This document shows, in pieces, positions 7,371-14,575 of a stretch of DNA of 33,961 nucleotides; positions within the stretch are counted from its first letter, which is position 1; every line of letters begins with the position of its first letter. A program made the translations under genes and the position numbers. This stretch comes from an uncultured Francisellaceae bacterium (GTDB lineage: Bacteria > Pseudomonadota > Gammaproteobacteria > Francisellales > CACEW01). Where the stretch lies: positions 1-33,961 of the forward strand of contig CAJQSL010000111.1 in NCBI GenBank assembly GCA_905612315.1, written 5' to 3'. The notes under the pieces were generated by a model, which was not told the origin of the DNA, ran no database searches, and saw only the letters and a program-made list of their open reading frames with translations.

Positions 7371-8288
7371 ATGAATCTTATGAATAATACAAAATCAGCA
7401 AATCTAGAAAGCTCGGATCTTGGCAAAGAAGTTTCTTACCCAGAATCTTATAATCCAAATTTATTGCACCCAATTGCAAGGAGTCATAATAGATTAAATA
7501 TAGGTTTAAGTGATGATGCTAATCAAAAGCTTCCTTTTTTTGGAAATGATGTTTGGCGCGCGTATGAGCTTTCTTGGCTTGATTTAAACGGAAAACCTAT
7601 CGTCGCGATTTGTCATTTAAGCATACCGTGTGATTCAAAATTTTTAATTGAGTCAAAATCTTTGAAGTTATATTTTAATAGCTTGAATAATAAAAAGTTT
7701 GAATCTTATCTTGATGTCGAAGCTTTAATAACAAAAGATTGCTCTAATATTTGCGCTTTAAATATAAAGGCTCAAGTTGTATTAATTAATGATAATAAGT
7801 CTCAAGCTATCTTTGATAGATTTGATAAGCTAGATGGAGTTTATCTAGATGATCAAGATATTAAAATAGAATCTTATATTCCTGATGCTAATATTTTGAA
7901 ATTATCTAGCCCTAATGCTAATGCTAATGCTAATGCTAATGCTAAGTGTGATAAAAAAGTAACCAGAAGTTTATATTCACACTTATTAAAATCTAATTGC
8001 CCGATTACAAATCAGCCTGATTGGGGAAGTATTTGGATATCTTATTCTGGTTTAGAAATTGATAAGGCAAGTTTATTAGAATATATCGTATCATTTCGCG
8101 GCCATCAGGAGTTTCACGAGCATTGTGTTGAAAGGATTTTTATTGATATACTAAATTCTTGTAAGCCAAATAAATTAACCGTTGCAGCTTTTTATACTCG
8201 CCGCGGAGGGTTAGATATAAACCCTTGGCGCAGTAATGATTCTGCGTATTTAACAAAACAAATTAATAAAAGATTAATTCGGCAATAA
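7371..8288 (+). CDS. queF: NADPH-dependent 7-cyano-7-deazaguanine reductase
   Basis: Reduces preQ0 to preQ1, the base that Tgt inserts into tRNA. It is the long two-domain (E. coli-like) form. ESKSLKLYFNS in the first tunnelling-fold domain is the QueF signature; the catalytic Cys is in LLKSNCPITNQPDWGS; FHEHCVERI and YTRRGGLDINPWRS end the protein as in E. coli. The start is uncertain: TTG 7353, ATG 7371 and ATG 7380 are in frame without a clear ribosome binding site; I give 305 residues from 7371. An Asn-Ala repeat, about five units of GCTAAT (7915-7945), sits in the linker between domains. tgt is nearby but separated by the two cassettes. Confidence 0.95.
   Translation: MNLMNNTKSANLESSDLGKEVSYPESYNPNLLHPIARSHNRLNIGLSDDANQKLPFFGNDVWRAYELSWLDLNGKPIVAICHLSIPCDSKFLIESKSLKLYFNSLNNKKFESYLDVEALITKDCSNICALNIKAQVVLINDNKSQAIFDRFDKLDGVYLDDQDIKIESYIPDANILKLSSPNANANANANAKCDKKVTRSLYSHLLKSNCPITNQPDWGSIWISYSGLEIDKASLLEYIVSFRGHQEFHEHCVERIFIDILNSCKPNKLTVAAFYTRRGGLDINPWRSNDSAYLTKQINKRLIRQ
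7912..7945 (+). repeat. GCTAAT hexamer repeat inside queF
   Basis: A tandem six-base repeat encodes alternating Asn and Ala (NANANANANA). It falls in the linker between the two QueF domains, so copy-number change would preserve the frame and probably be tolerated. Confidence 0.85.
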
Positions 8289-8344
8289 TAAAAAATTATT
8301 AAATAAAATTAACAAATAAAAAATAAAATATATGAGGTGGTGGT

Positions 8345-9175
8345 TTGTCTACGATATCATCGTGTTTGGTAAATTATGTGCCTGAGTGTCGGGCGTTGTC
8401 TGCTAGATGTCTGTGGCGGGGAGGCACTGAGGTTGTGAATGCGACTGCCCCTTGCTATGGTTTGGTTGGGGCATGTTCAAATGTAACTTTTACGACTGGA
8501 CCTAAATTATGTTTTAATATTATTGATATGTGCCAGCAGCTTTTTATGTCAGATATTAATTTTAACAAGATATGTTTTAATATTTTTCAAGGTAATAATT
8601 CAAAAAGAGGTATGGGGATTAGTGACCCAACATCTTATCCTTTTGTGATTTTATTTTCAGCTGCAATATTTGTATATTTATATGTTTTTAGTGCTACTTA
8701 TGATTCTTATATTACTAGAGATGACGAATTATTAAGAATATCACGCCGAAGATTACCTCGATTAAAAGATTCCAATAAACAAAACCAAATTGATGAATTA
8801 AATCAAAAGATAAAGGATTTGGGGGGTGAGCCTATGGAAACCCCATCAGAGTTTGATTGCCCGATAACCTTTCAGGTTATGTCAAAACCTGTAATATTAA
8901 CTTCTGGCAATACTTTTGAGCTCCAGGCAATATTGATTCATTTTCGCCGCTGGGGGTTTGTTTGCCCACTAACTCGGCTTAATGTTGAGCCGCATATATT
9001 AGAACCAAATGAAAGTTTAGTTAAGGAAATTGAAAAATGGATGGGTCGCCAGCAAGAATATTATAATTATCTAAAAGATGATCCAGCTGAAACTATAGTT
9101 GATATGCCAGCGCAAACGGTTTTTTATGATAATAATACTGATAATGACATCTCCCATTTGCCGCACCGAGTTTAA
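8345..9175 (+). CDS. Membrane-anchored U-box protein, probable E3 ubiquitin ligase effector
   Basis: A 276-residue protein from TTG 8345, which follows GAGGTGG. Residues 1-80 contain eight Cys (7, 15, 22, 37, 44, 56, 63, 77). A single hydrophobic span is at about 98-118. A basic stretch (RISRRRLPRLK) and a short helix follow, then a U-box at about 169-233: FDCPITFQVMSKPVI, the GNTFE core, CPLT, and PNESLVKEIEKWM. U-boxes bind E2 enzymes; bacteria lack ubiquitin, so this points to action inside a eukaryotic host, as with known Legionella U-box effectors. The basic side follows the span, so the U-box is predicted on the cytosolic side of whichever membrane it enters. No secretion signal is visible. 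E3 activity is inferred from the domain alone. Confidence 0.85.
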   Translation: MSTISSCLVNYVPECRALSARCLWRGGTEVVNATAPCYGLVGACSNVTFTTGPKLCFNIIDMCQQLFMSDINFNKICFNIFQGNNSKRGMGISDPTSYPFVILFSAAIFVYLYVFSATYDSYITRDDELLRISRRRLPRLKDSNKQNQIDELNQKIKDLGGEPMETPSEFDCPITFQVMSKPVILTSGNTFELQAILIHFRRWGFVCPLTRLNVEPHILEPNESLVKEIEKWMGRQQEYYNYLKDDPAETIVDMPAQTVFYDNNTDNDISHLPHRV

Positions 9176-9272
9176 TGTTGCTAAGTTATATATAATTATT
9201 GCTAAAAATAGGTGTATACTTCAGGTATAGATATAACAAAATCGTAAATTATAAATTATAAATATAGGTGCC

Positions 9273-11558
9273 ATGATGGCTAGAAACAAAGAAACTACAG
9301 ATCAAGTAAAAAGCTCTAAAGATCCTAAAAAATCTAGAGGATCAACAAGTTCAAATAAATCTAAACAATCAGCAAATATTCTGCCTAAAGATGATCCAAA
9401 CTTTATGCGCGAGAAAAACAGATATGAAAGCCCGATAGCATCGCGTGAGTATATTATAAATTTGATTGATAAAAGTTCTGGTAATTTAAATTTTGAGCAG
9501 ATCGCCCAAAACATTAAAGTTAGATCAAATGATCAAATAGAAGCTTTAACCCGCCGCTTAAAAGCTATGGTGCGTGATGGGCAATTATTTGTAAAAGTTG
9601 ATAAGAGTTACTCTACGTCTCCCGGTGAAGATGAGCTCGAAGGCATAGTTAAATTAAACGAGCAACAGCAAGGCTGTCTTGAGGCTGATTTAAAAAATGT
9701 AAAAGTTAAAATAAGCACTAAGCATATGCGCGGGTTATTTGTCGGGGATAAGATTAGCGCAAAACTTATTCCATCAAAAGATTTAGATATTTATAAAACA
9801 TCTGAAGTTAAAGTATTAGAGCGAGCCGTTCACGAGTGTGAAGGGCAGTATGTTCAAGTTGATACTGGCGGCATGGGGTATGTTATACCTTCAGGCAAAC
9901 ACTCGCATCAACAAATTTTGATTTTGCCTGAGAATAAAAAATCAGCCACGCAACATGATTTAGTCAAAGTTAAAATCACGATTCACCCAACTGAGAAAAC
10001 TCCGGCAATTGGCGTAATTAAAGAAGTTTTACCGCAAAAATCTCTTGTTGATATTTTAATTAATCAGCTTGAAAGTAACTACCCGCAGCCAGAACCTTGG
10101 AATAAAAAAGCTTTAAAAGGTGTTGAAAAACAACAATCTGCAGCCAAAAAATGGCGTTGGGCTAAAAAGGTTTTAAGTGATGACTCAAGTAGGCGTGATT
10201 TACGCAAGCTTCCATTTATGACAATAGATGGCGCCGATGCACGTGATTTTGATGATGCGATATATTGCCACGAAAAACCAGCTGGCGGTTGGGAGTTATA
10301 CGTTGCAATTGCGGATGTGTCATATTTTGTTGATAAAGATGACTCATTAGATATTCAAGCGAAAGATCGTGCTACATCGATTTATTTTCCTGGTAGGGTG
10401 ATTCCAATGTTACCAGAAGGTTTATCCAATGATTTATGCTCGCTGGTGCCTGGTGAGGATAGATTGACTTTAGTTTGTCAGATGCAAGTAAGCGCTAGTG
10501 GTGAGCTTGAAACTTATGAGTTTTACCCTGCGATAATCCACTCCCAAGCACGTTTAACTTATATGCAAGCCTGGAAGCATATATCATCAGGTAAGAGTTA
10601 TAAAGATAAACAAATTGATACTTCATTGCGTCATTCTTACGCTTTACATCGTAAAGCTATGCAAGCGCGAATAAGATCAGGCGCTTTAACATTAGAACTT
10701 CCCGAAGAGGAGTTGATGTTAAATAATCACGGCGAGATTGATAAAATTAACTCGCTTGATCGCAATGGTGCGCATGTAATGATTGAATCATGCATGTTAT
10801 TGGCTAATATTTCTGCGGCAAGATTTTTAGAAGAGAATAAAATCTCAGGTTTATACCGCGTACATGAGCCACCTAAAGATGAAAAGCGTAATGATCTAAT
10901 TTTATTTTTAAGGCATCGCGGGTTTAAAGTACCTAATAAATTAACAGTAAAGGATATTTCTGAAGTTTTATTAAAAGCTGCCAAAATGCCAGATTTTGAT
11001 CTTATTCAGATGTTTGTTTTACGCTCGATGACGCAAGCGGTCTATCACACTAAAAACCAAGGGCACTTTGGATTAGGTTTTACTGAGTATACGCATTTCA
11101 CATCCCCGATTAGACGGTATCCTGATTTAATAGTTCACAGATTAATTAAATCTCATGTTTATTCTAAGAAACCAACTTATAACCTTGAGCAATTAAATGT
11201 TATAGCGCAAAGTGCCTCGCAAAAAGAGCGTGTAGCAGAGGATTATTCAAGGAAAGTAACAAATGCGCTGAAATGTCATTATCTCAAGCATTATTTAGGC
11301 CAAAAGCACAAAGCGGTTATTGCATCGGTGTTGCCATTTGGGTTTTTTGCACAATTAGAAGAGATTCGGGTAGATGGGATGGTGCATATATCAAACCTTC
11401 AAGATGATTATTATATTTATGATCAACTCGCCCAAAAGCTAGTTGGTGAGCATAAGGGTAAGGTTTATAGTGTCGGCGATGAGATTCTAATCCGAATTAG
11501 TAAAGTTGACTTAGAACTTTATCGGGTTGATTTTCAATTGGTTGGGACTTTAAACTAA
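9273..11558 (+). CDS. rnr: Ribonuclease R
   Basis: A processive 3'-to-5' exoribonuclease that degrades structured RNA and acts in rRNA and tRNA quality control. The 761 residues comprise a Lys/Ser-rich start (1-40), a winged-helix region (about 55-110), cold-shock domains (about 120-250), the RNB domain with the metal-binding Asp cluster in GADARDFDDAIY (D322, D325, D327, D328), and a C-terminal S1 domain (about 675-758). It is shorter than E. coli RNase R (813) because the basic tail is missing. ATG 9273 and ATG 9276 are both possible behind AGGTG. rlmB lies downstream, as in many gammaproteobacteria, but a minus-strand gene has been inserted between them. Confidence 0.96.
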   Translation: MMARNKETTDQVKSSKDPKKSRGSTSSNKSKQSANILPKDDPNFMREKNRYESPIASREYIINLIDKSSGNLNFEQIAQNIKVRSNDQIEALTRRLKAMVRDGQLFVKVDKSYSTSPGEDELEGIVKLNEQQQGCLEADLKNVKVKISTKHMRGLFVGDKISAKLIPSKDLDIYKTSEVKVLERAVHECEGQYVQVDTGGMGYVIPSGKHSHQQILILPENKKSATQHDLVKVKITIHPTEKTPAIGVIKEVLPQKSLVDILINQLESNYPQPEPWNKKALKGVEKQQSAAKKWRWAKKVLSDDSSRRDLRKLPFMTIDGADARDFDDAIYCHEKPAGGWELYVAIADVSYFVDKDDSLDIQAKDRATSIYFPGRVIPMLPEGLSNDLCSLVPGEDRLTLVCQMQVSASGELETYEFYPAIIHSQARLTYMQAWKHISSGKSYKDKQIDTSLRHSYALHRKAMQARIRSGALTLELPEEELMLNNHGEIDKINSLDRNGAHVMIESCMLLANISAARFLEENKISGLYRVHEPPKDEKRNDLILFLRHRGFKVPNKLTVKDISEVLLKAAKMPDFDLIQMFVLRSMTQAVYHTKNQGHFGLGFTEYTHFTSPIRRYPDLIVHRLIKSHVYSKKPTYNLEQLNVIAQSASQKERVAEDYSRKVTNALKCHYLKHYLGQKHKAVIASVLPFGFFAQLEEIRVDGMVHISNLQDDYYIYDQLAQKLVGEHKGKVYSVGDEILIRISKVDLELYRVDFQLVGTLN

Positions 11559-11559
11559 T

Positions 11560-12078
11560 TTAACCAAACTCCATATCAGAATCATCCGACACAGACAACT
11601 CCGTCGAAATTTCTATAGATTCCCGATCATAAGCTAGCATAGAAGTGGAATCCCGAGCTGTTGCAGGATCCGTGTCCCGGATAATCCTAATAGCATCAGA
11701 AAGCGACAGCGGCGGCAGCGCGATGCTCGAGCATGTCTCTTGCATGCCTTGGCGCAGATCATGCGGCACGTTTTTTATATCAGGGTGAGTAGGGCGTAAT
11801 TTGGCTACAGTAGTGCCATTCATCGCGCAATAATACCCTTTTGAGCCTTCAGTATATTTTGCCGGTTTTTTAGGTTTTTTATTAGATTTATCTTTACCCG
11901 GTTTAGCTTTACCTTGAGGTTTTAACCGCATCCCTTTAAATTTTGCTTTAGGATTGTGTGGGTCGGGCTCATTCAACCCATCGGCAGAAATTGCGGTAAA
12001 TCCATCATTTTGTGGCTTTTTTTTCGATGATATTGACAGTTTTTGTTTAACACTTTGCCATAAATTTAATCCTGCCAT
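11560..12078 (-). CDS. Hypothetical basic, disordered protein
   Basis: 172 residues from ATG 12078 behind GAGGAG (spaced by GTGGGTTT). Not recognised. Residues 1-80 are Lys- and Pro-rich (for example KAKPGKDKSNKKPKKPAKY), followed by a compact middle (GYYCAMNGTTVAKLRPTHPD) and an acidic Ser-rich end (ELSVSDDSDMEFG). Most of it is probably disordered. Its stop lies one base past the rnr stop, so it fills the rnr-rlmB gap head-to-tail against rnr. The composition would suit a secreted or nucleic-acid-binding protein, but nothing fixes the role. Confidence 0.75.
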   Translation of the reverse strand: MAGLNLWQSVKQKLSISSKKKPQNDGFTAISADGLNEPDPHNPKAKFKGMRLKPQGKAKPGKDKSNKKPKKPAKYTEGSKGYYCAMNGTTVAKLRPTHPDIKNVPHDLRQGMQETCSSIALPPLSLSDAIRIIRDTDPATARDSTSMLAYDRESIEISTELSVSDDSDMEFG

Positions 12079-12125
12079 AAACCCACTCCTCAGAAGATAA
12101 AGATAATTTTAGTTATTTGAATTTA

Positions 12126-12154
12126 TTGACAGGTTTGCAAATCTTCTATCTAAT
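12126..12154 (+). promoter_or_regulatory. Sigma-70 promoter of rlmB
   Basis: TTGACA (12126-12131), a 17-base spacer and TCTAAT (12149-12154). Transcription would start near 12161, downstream of the TTG at 12154 but upstream of ATG 12193. This supports the later start for rlmB. Confidence 0.75.
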
Positions 12155-12192
12155 TGCAAGCATATATCATATCTAACCAAAAGAGCTGTAAA

Positions 12193-13134
12193 ATGCGAAA
12201 AGATCAAAATAAGCCTCACACTAAAAACTCCCGAAGACCAACAGACCCAGCCCATGGAAATAATGTGGTGCATTTGCAAAAGCGGGCGGCAAAAAGAGCC
12301 CCCCAGAAGCGCGCGCCAATAGATTTAACATCGCAATGGGTAGCAGGGATACATAGTGTAAATGTGGCATTAAGTATGGCTAAGGAGCACAGCGCGGGCC
12401 CGGCAGATTTAATAGTTGAGTTACATTTGGATCCAGCACGTAAAAATCAAAGATTAGTTGAGATTGCAGAAGAAGCGGAAAAAATAGGGGTGCATGTAGC
12501 AATGACCCCAAGTGAACAGATCTCAAAACTATGCGGCACGGATCATCATCAAGGCGTATGCGCTAAAGTTATGATTCCTGCGATAATAGATGAAGTGCAA
12601 TTTTGGGGAGATTATTATCCAGGTTGGTTGGAAGATCAGCGTGGTAATGCTTATGAAGAAGGTTGTGTTAGCACAGCGCCATTGTTATTAATTTTGGATC
12701 AAGTGCAAGATACCCACAATTTAGGCGCGTGTTTACGTAGTGCCAATGCCGCGGGTGCCACAGCCTTAGTTATACCTAAACATCAAAGCGCAACGTACAG
12801 CGCGCAAGTTGCAAAAGCCGCATCAGGAGCCACCTTGGAGACGCCGATAGTCGAAGTTAATAGTCTAGCTAATTTTTTACGCAAGCTTCAAAAGGAAGAT
12901 TTTTGGTTAGTAGGTTTTAGTGATGAAGCAGAACAAGATTATCTAGAATTAGATTATCAAGGACCGCATGCGTTGATTATGGGCGGCGAACATGCGGGTG
13001 CACGGCGTTTAACCCAGGAAATATGTGATCATCTAGTTTCAATCCCAATGCAAGGATGTGTCGGGAGTTTAAATGTATCAGTTGCTGCGGGGGTGGCATT
13101 GTTTGGTGTTGTTGGCGCGCGCTTAAAAAAGTAA
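12193..13134 (+). CDS. rlmB: 23S rRNA (guanosine-2'-O-)-methyltransferase RlmB (SpoU family)
   Basis: Methylates the 2'-O of G2251 in 23S rRNA using S-adenosylmethionine. The protein has 313 residues from ATG 12193, against about 243 in E. coli. The extra length is a basic N-terminus of about 50 residues (rich in Lys, Arg, Pro) and an insertion near YYPGWLEDQRGNAYEE. The SPOUT knot motifs are clear: HNLGACLRSANAAGA, LIMGGEHAGARRLT and SIPMQGCVGSLNVSVAAGVALF. The N-terminal substrate-binding domain starts at WVAGIHSVNVAL. It has its own promoter because of the inserted minus-strand gene upstream. Confidence 0.93.
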   Translation: MRKDQNKPHTKNSRRPTDPAHGNNVVHLQKRAAKRAPQKRAPIDLTSQWVAGIHSVNVALSMAKEHSAGPADLIVELHLDPARKNQRLVEIAEEAEKIGVHVAMTPSEQISKLCGTDHHQGVCAKVMIPAIIDEVQFWGDYYPGWLEDQRGNAYEEGCVSTAPLLLILDQVQDTHNLGACLRSANAAGATALVIPKHQSATYSAQVAKAASGATLETPIVEVNSLANFLRKLQKEDFWLVGFSDEAEQDYLELDYQGPHALIMGGEHAGARRLTQEICDHLVSIPMQGCVGSLNVSVAAGVALFGVVGARLKK

Positions 13135-13204
13135 CGGCTTAGCACAATAAAACCCCAGTAGGATTATAGCATTGATGGCATTGTAAGAAAGTATAGCCGA
13201 CTAA

Positions 13205-13288
13205 GTTGGGGAGCTGGGTATCGAGGCGTGCCGGATCCACGCGGCGGATGGGGAAGGATTGATCAAGGAAGCAGCGCCTGTCGAGTAG
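13205..13288 (+). pseudogene. 3' end fragment of a lost GC-rich gene, copy 1
   Basis: An open frame of 27 codons ending in EACRIHAADGEGLIKEAAPVE and a TAG. The same ending precedes the next repeat at 14157-14285. Beyond the repeat the two copies still differ in a coding-like way (VGELGIEA against VEELKVEA). No start codon or upstream gene remains. It looks like the tail of a cassette ORF cut off by duplication or deletion. Confidence 0.6.
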
Positions 13289-13386
13289 CAATAATTATTT
13301 AAGCTTTAGTAGCCATTTTAACTTAGATAAAAATCAAGAGTTTAGATAAAACCAGTTAAAATACACCATATAAATATAAAAAAACA
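13223..13386 (+). repeat. 164-bp direct repeat, copy 1 (cassette family II flank)
   Basis: Identical to 14220-14383 except for three bases by my alignment. It carries the end of a GC-rich reading frame (to 13288) and then about 100 bases of AT-rich leader with two TTAGATAAAA motifs at 13323-13332 and 13342-13351, 19 bases apart. Similarity weakens sharply on both sides. It lies between rlmB and the 150-codon ORF. Confidence 0.95.
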
Positions 13387-13397
13387 CGTATTTTTTG

Positions 13398-13426
13398 TTT
13401 ATCATGGCAGGATACTATGGTATTAT
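13398..13426 (+). promoter_or_regulatory. Probable promoter of the 150-codon cassette gene
   Basis: TTTATC (13398-13403), a 17-base spacer and TATTAT (13421-13426). The equivalent place in the second unit holds TTTATT, 17 bases and TATTAT, and the ATATGGTATTATA-type context is conserved. A GC-rich leader of about 125 bases separates it from the ATG at 13559. Confidence 0.5.
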
Positions 13427-13558
13427 AGGTGCGATACGAAAGGATAAAAGCGTAGATCGGACCCGCCCCCCAGCAAAGGGAGGTGCGGAAAAAGCCAGGG
13501 GTAGCGCGCATGACGCGGGCGAACCACTGAATAAATTAGCATTTTAAGGAGAGCGGTA

Positions 13559-14011
13559 ATGGTAGCAAGCAAGGTAGAACTGGAGATAAGTTTCGGAGTA
13601 CGCGGCGCAGCGTCGGATAGCAGGATGATGTCGTACGGAGTGCAGGGAGGCGCAATGCAGTGTGTCGAAGTGACCAAAGAACAGGCAGAGGCGATGCGGG
13701 ACCTGGGCCCGAAAGACACCACAGTAGCATCGGGGGAGGATTACAGTGTCTGCCTCGACGGAAAACCATTCAACGTGGAGGGCGGGCCCGCCAGTGTAGC
13801 GATGGGTATAATTGATGCCGCGCAGGAGACGGCGAAGGAGCGCCAACAGGTCCAGGAAGATCTCGGATATGGCAAGGCCGACACGCACGCGACCACGGCC
13901 GCCGCGGCAGCAAGCACCGGCGCCAAAGAAAAAGGGAGTACCCCGTTAACGGATGCAGCGCAGGCGCACGAGGCGACGAGCAAACCGGCAGCGGCAGCGG
14001 CTGCGGCTTGA
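13559..14011 (+). CDS. GC-rich cassette protein 3, unknown function
   Basis: 150 residues from ATG 13559, behind AAGGAG (13546-13551). Not recognised. Residues 1-75 look like beta structure (MVASKVELEISFGVRG, DYSVCLDGKPFNVEGG), then a helix (VAMGIIDAAQETAKERQQVQ), then an Ala/Thr-rich tail ending in seven Ala. The beta-plus-helix layout may faintly recall the start of the 801-residue neighbour, but I cannot show homology. The gene is flanked by the 164-bp repeats, so recombination between them would remove it precisely. Open minus-strand frames across it lack ribosome binding sites and are judged shadows. Confidence 0.6.
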   Translation: MVASKVELEISFGVRGAASDSRMMSYGVQGGAMQCVEVTKEQAEAMRDLGPKDTTVASGEDYSVCLDGKPFNVEGGPASVAMGIIDAAQETAKERQQVQEDLGYGKADTHATTAAAAASTGAKEKGSTPLTDAAQAHEATSKPAAAAAAA

Positions 14012-14156
14012 CACGCAGCAGCGGCGGCGGACTGAACACATCGGAAGGAACCACCCGCCGCCCAGGCCTCACCGCCGGCGTAATAGGATAGGTGCAAAAG
14101 ACCTATACTGGAACAATAAGCCCGAGAACCACCGCATGCCCCCAAGGGATTAATAG
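14012..14156. other. GC-rich gap, possibly decayed coding DNA
   Basis: GC-rich DNA between the stop of the 150-codon ORF and the second gene-tail fragment. A frame overlapping the end of that ORF stays open to 14153 (ending ENHRMPPRD), and two stops (TAATAG at 14151-14156) separate it from the tail fragment in the same frame. This would fit a gene broken by a frameshift and stops, but could be chance in GC-rich DNA. Confidence 0.35.
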
Positions 14157-14285
14157 CCAACCGCAGCGCGAGAAGTCGCGCACGATGATTTACTAGCAGA
14201 AGTAGAGGAGTTGAAAGTAGAGGCGTGCCGGATCCACGCGGCGGATGGGGAAGCATTGATCAAGGAAGCAGCGCCTGTCGAGTAG
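14157..14285 (+). pseudogene. 3' end fragment of a lost GC-rich gene, copy 2
   Basis: Forty-two open codons without a start, ending in EACRIHAADGEALIKEAAPVE. The upstream part (DDLLAEVEELKVEA) has heptad-like Leu/Val spacing, so the missing protein probably ended in a helix or coiled coil. It extends further upstream than copy 1 and is cut off by TAATAG. Confidence 0.6.
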
Positions 14286-14383
14286 CAATAATTATTTAAG
14301 CTTTAGTAGCCATTTTAACTTAGATAAAAATCAAGAATTTAGATAAAACCAGTTAAAATCCACCATATAAATATAAAAAAACA
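14220..14383 (+). repeat. 164-bp direct repeat, copy 2
   Basis: The second copy of the flank at 13223-13386, 997 bases downstream. It has the same gene tail and leader, with the TTAGATAAAA pair at 14320-14329 and 14339-14348. It precedes the 801-codon GC-rich ORF. Confidence 0.95.
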
Positions 14384-14395
14384 TGGATATTATTA

Positions 14396-14424
14396 TTTAT
14401 TACAGCACCATAATATGGTATTAT
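14396..14424 (+). promoter_or_regulatory. Probable promoter of the 801-codon cassette gene
   Basis: TTTATT (14396-14401), 17 bases, TATTAT (14419-14424), matching the first unit in position and context. The leader to ATG 14576 is about 145 bases and GC-rich. A 34-codon frame (GTG 14429 to TGA 14533) lies inside it, but nothing shows it is translated. Confidence 0.5.
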
Positions 14425-14575
14425 ATGTGTGATACTAATCGAAGCACCCGACCTACCTACGGAACCGGTACGGGTAAGGACAGCACAGAAACAGAACGGA
14501 ACAGCAAGCCAAGCGGGCCCTGCGGGCAGATGAGCCAGCCCCAGATGGACAGATAAACTAAAAAAGGAGAAGAAT

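Noticed and set aside
7912..7945. GCTAAT repeat as a possible CRISPR or satellite
   Set aside because: It is a simple in-frame hexamer repeat within queF, without spacers.
13423..14256. Several long minus-strand open frames across the 150-codon GC-rich gene
   Set aside because: GC-rich DNA has few stops in any frame. These frames lack ribosome binding sites, give skewed Pro/Arg/Ser compositions, and lie opposite a plus-strand ORF with a good AAGGAG site.
13205..14383. The 164-bp repeats as integron attC sites or insertion-sequence ends
   Set aside because: There is no integrase or transposase in the window, no inverted ends and no attC-like pairing. They are direct repeats that include coding-like and leader DNA.
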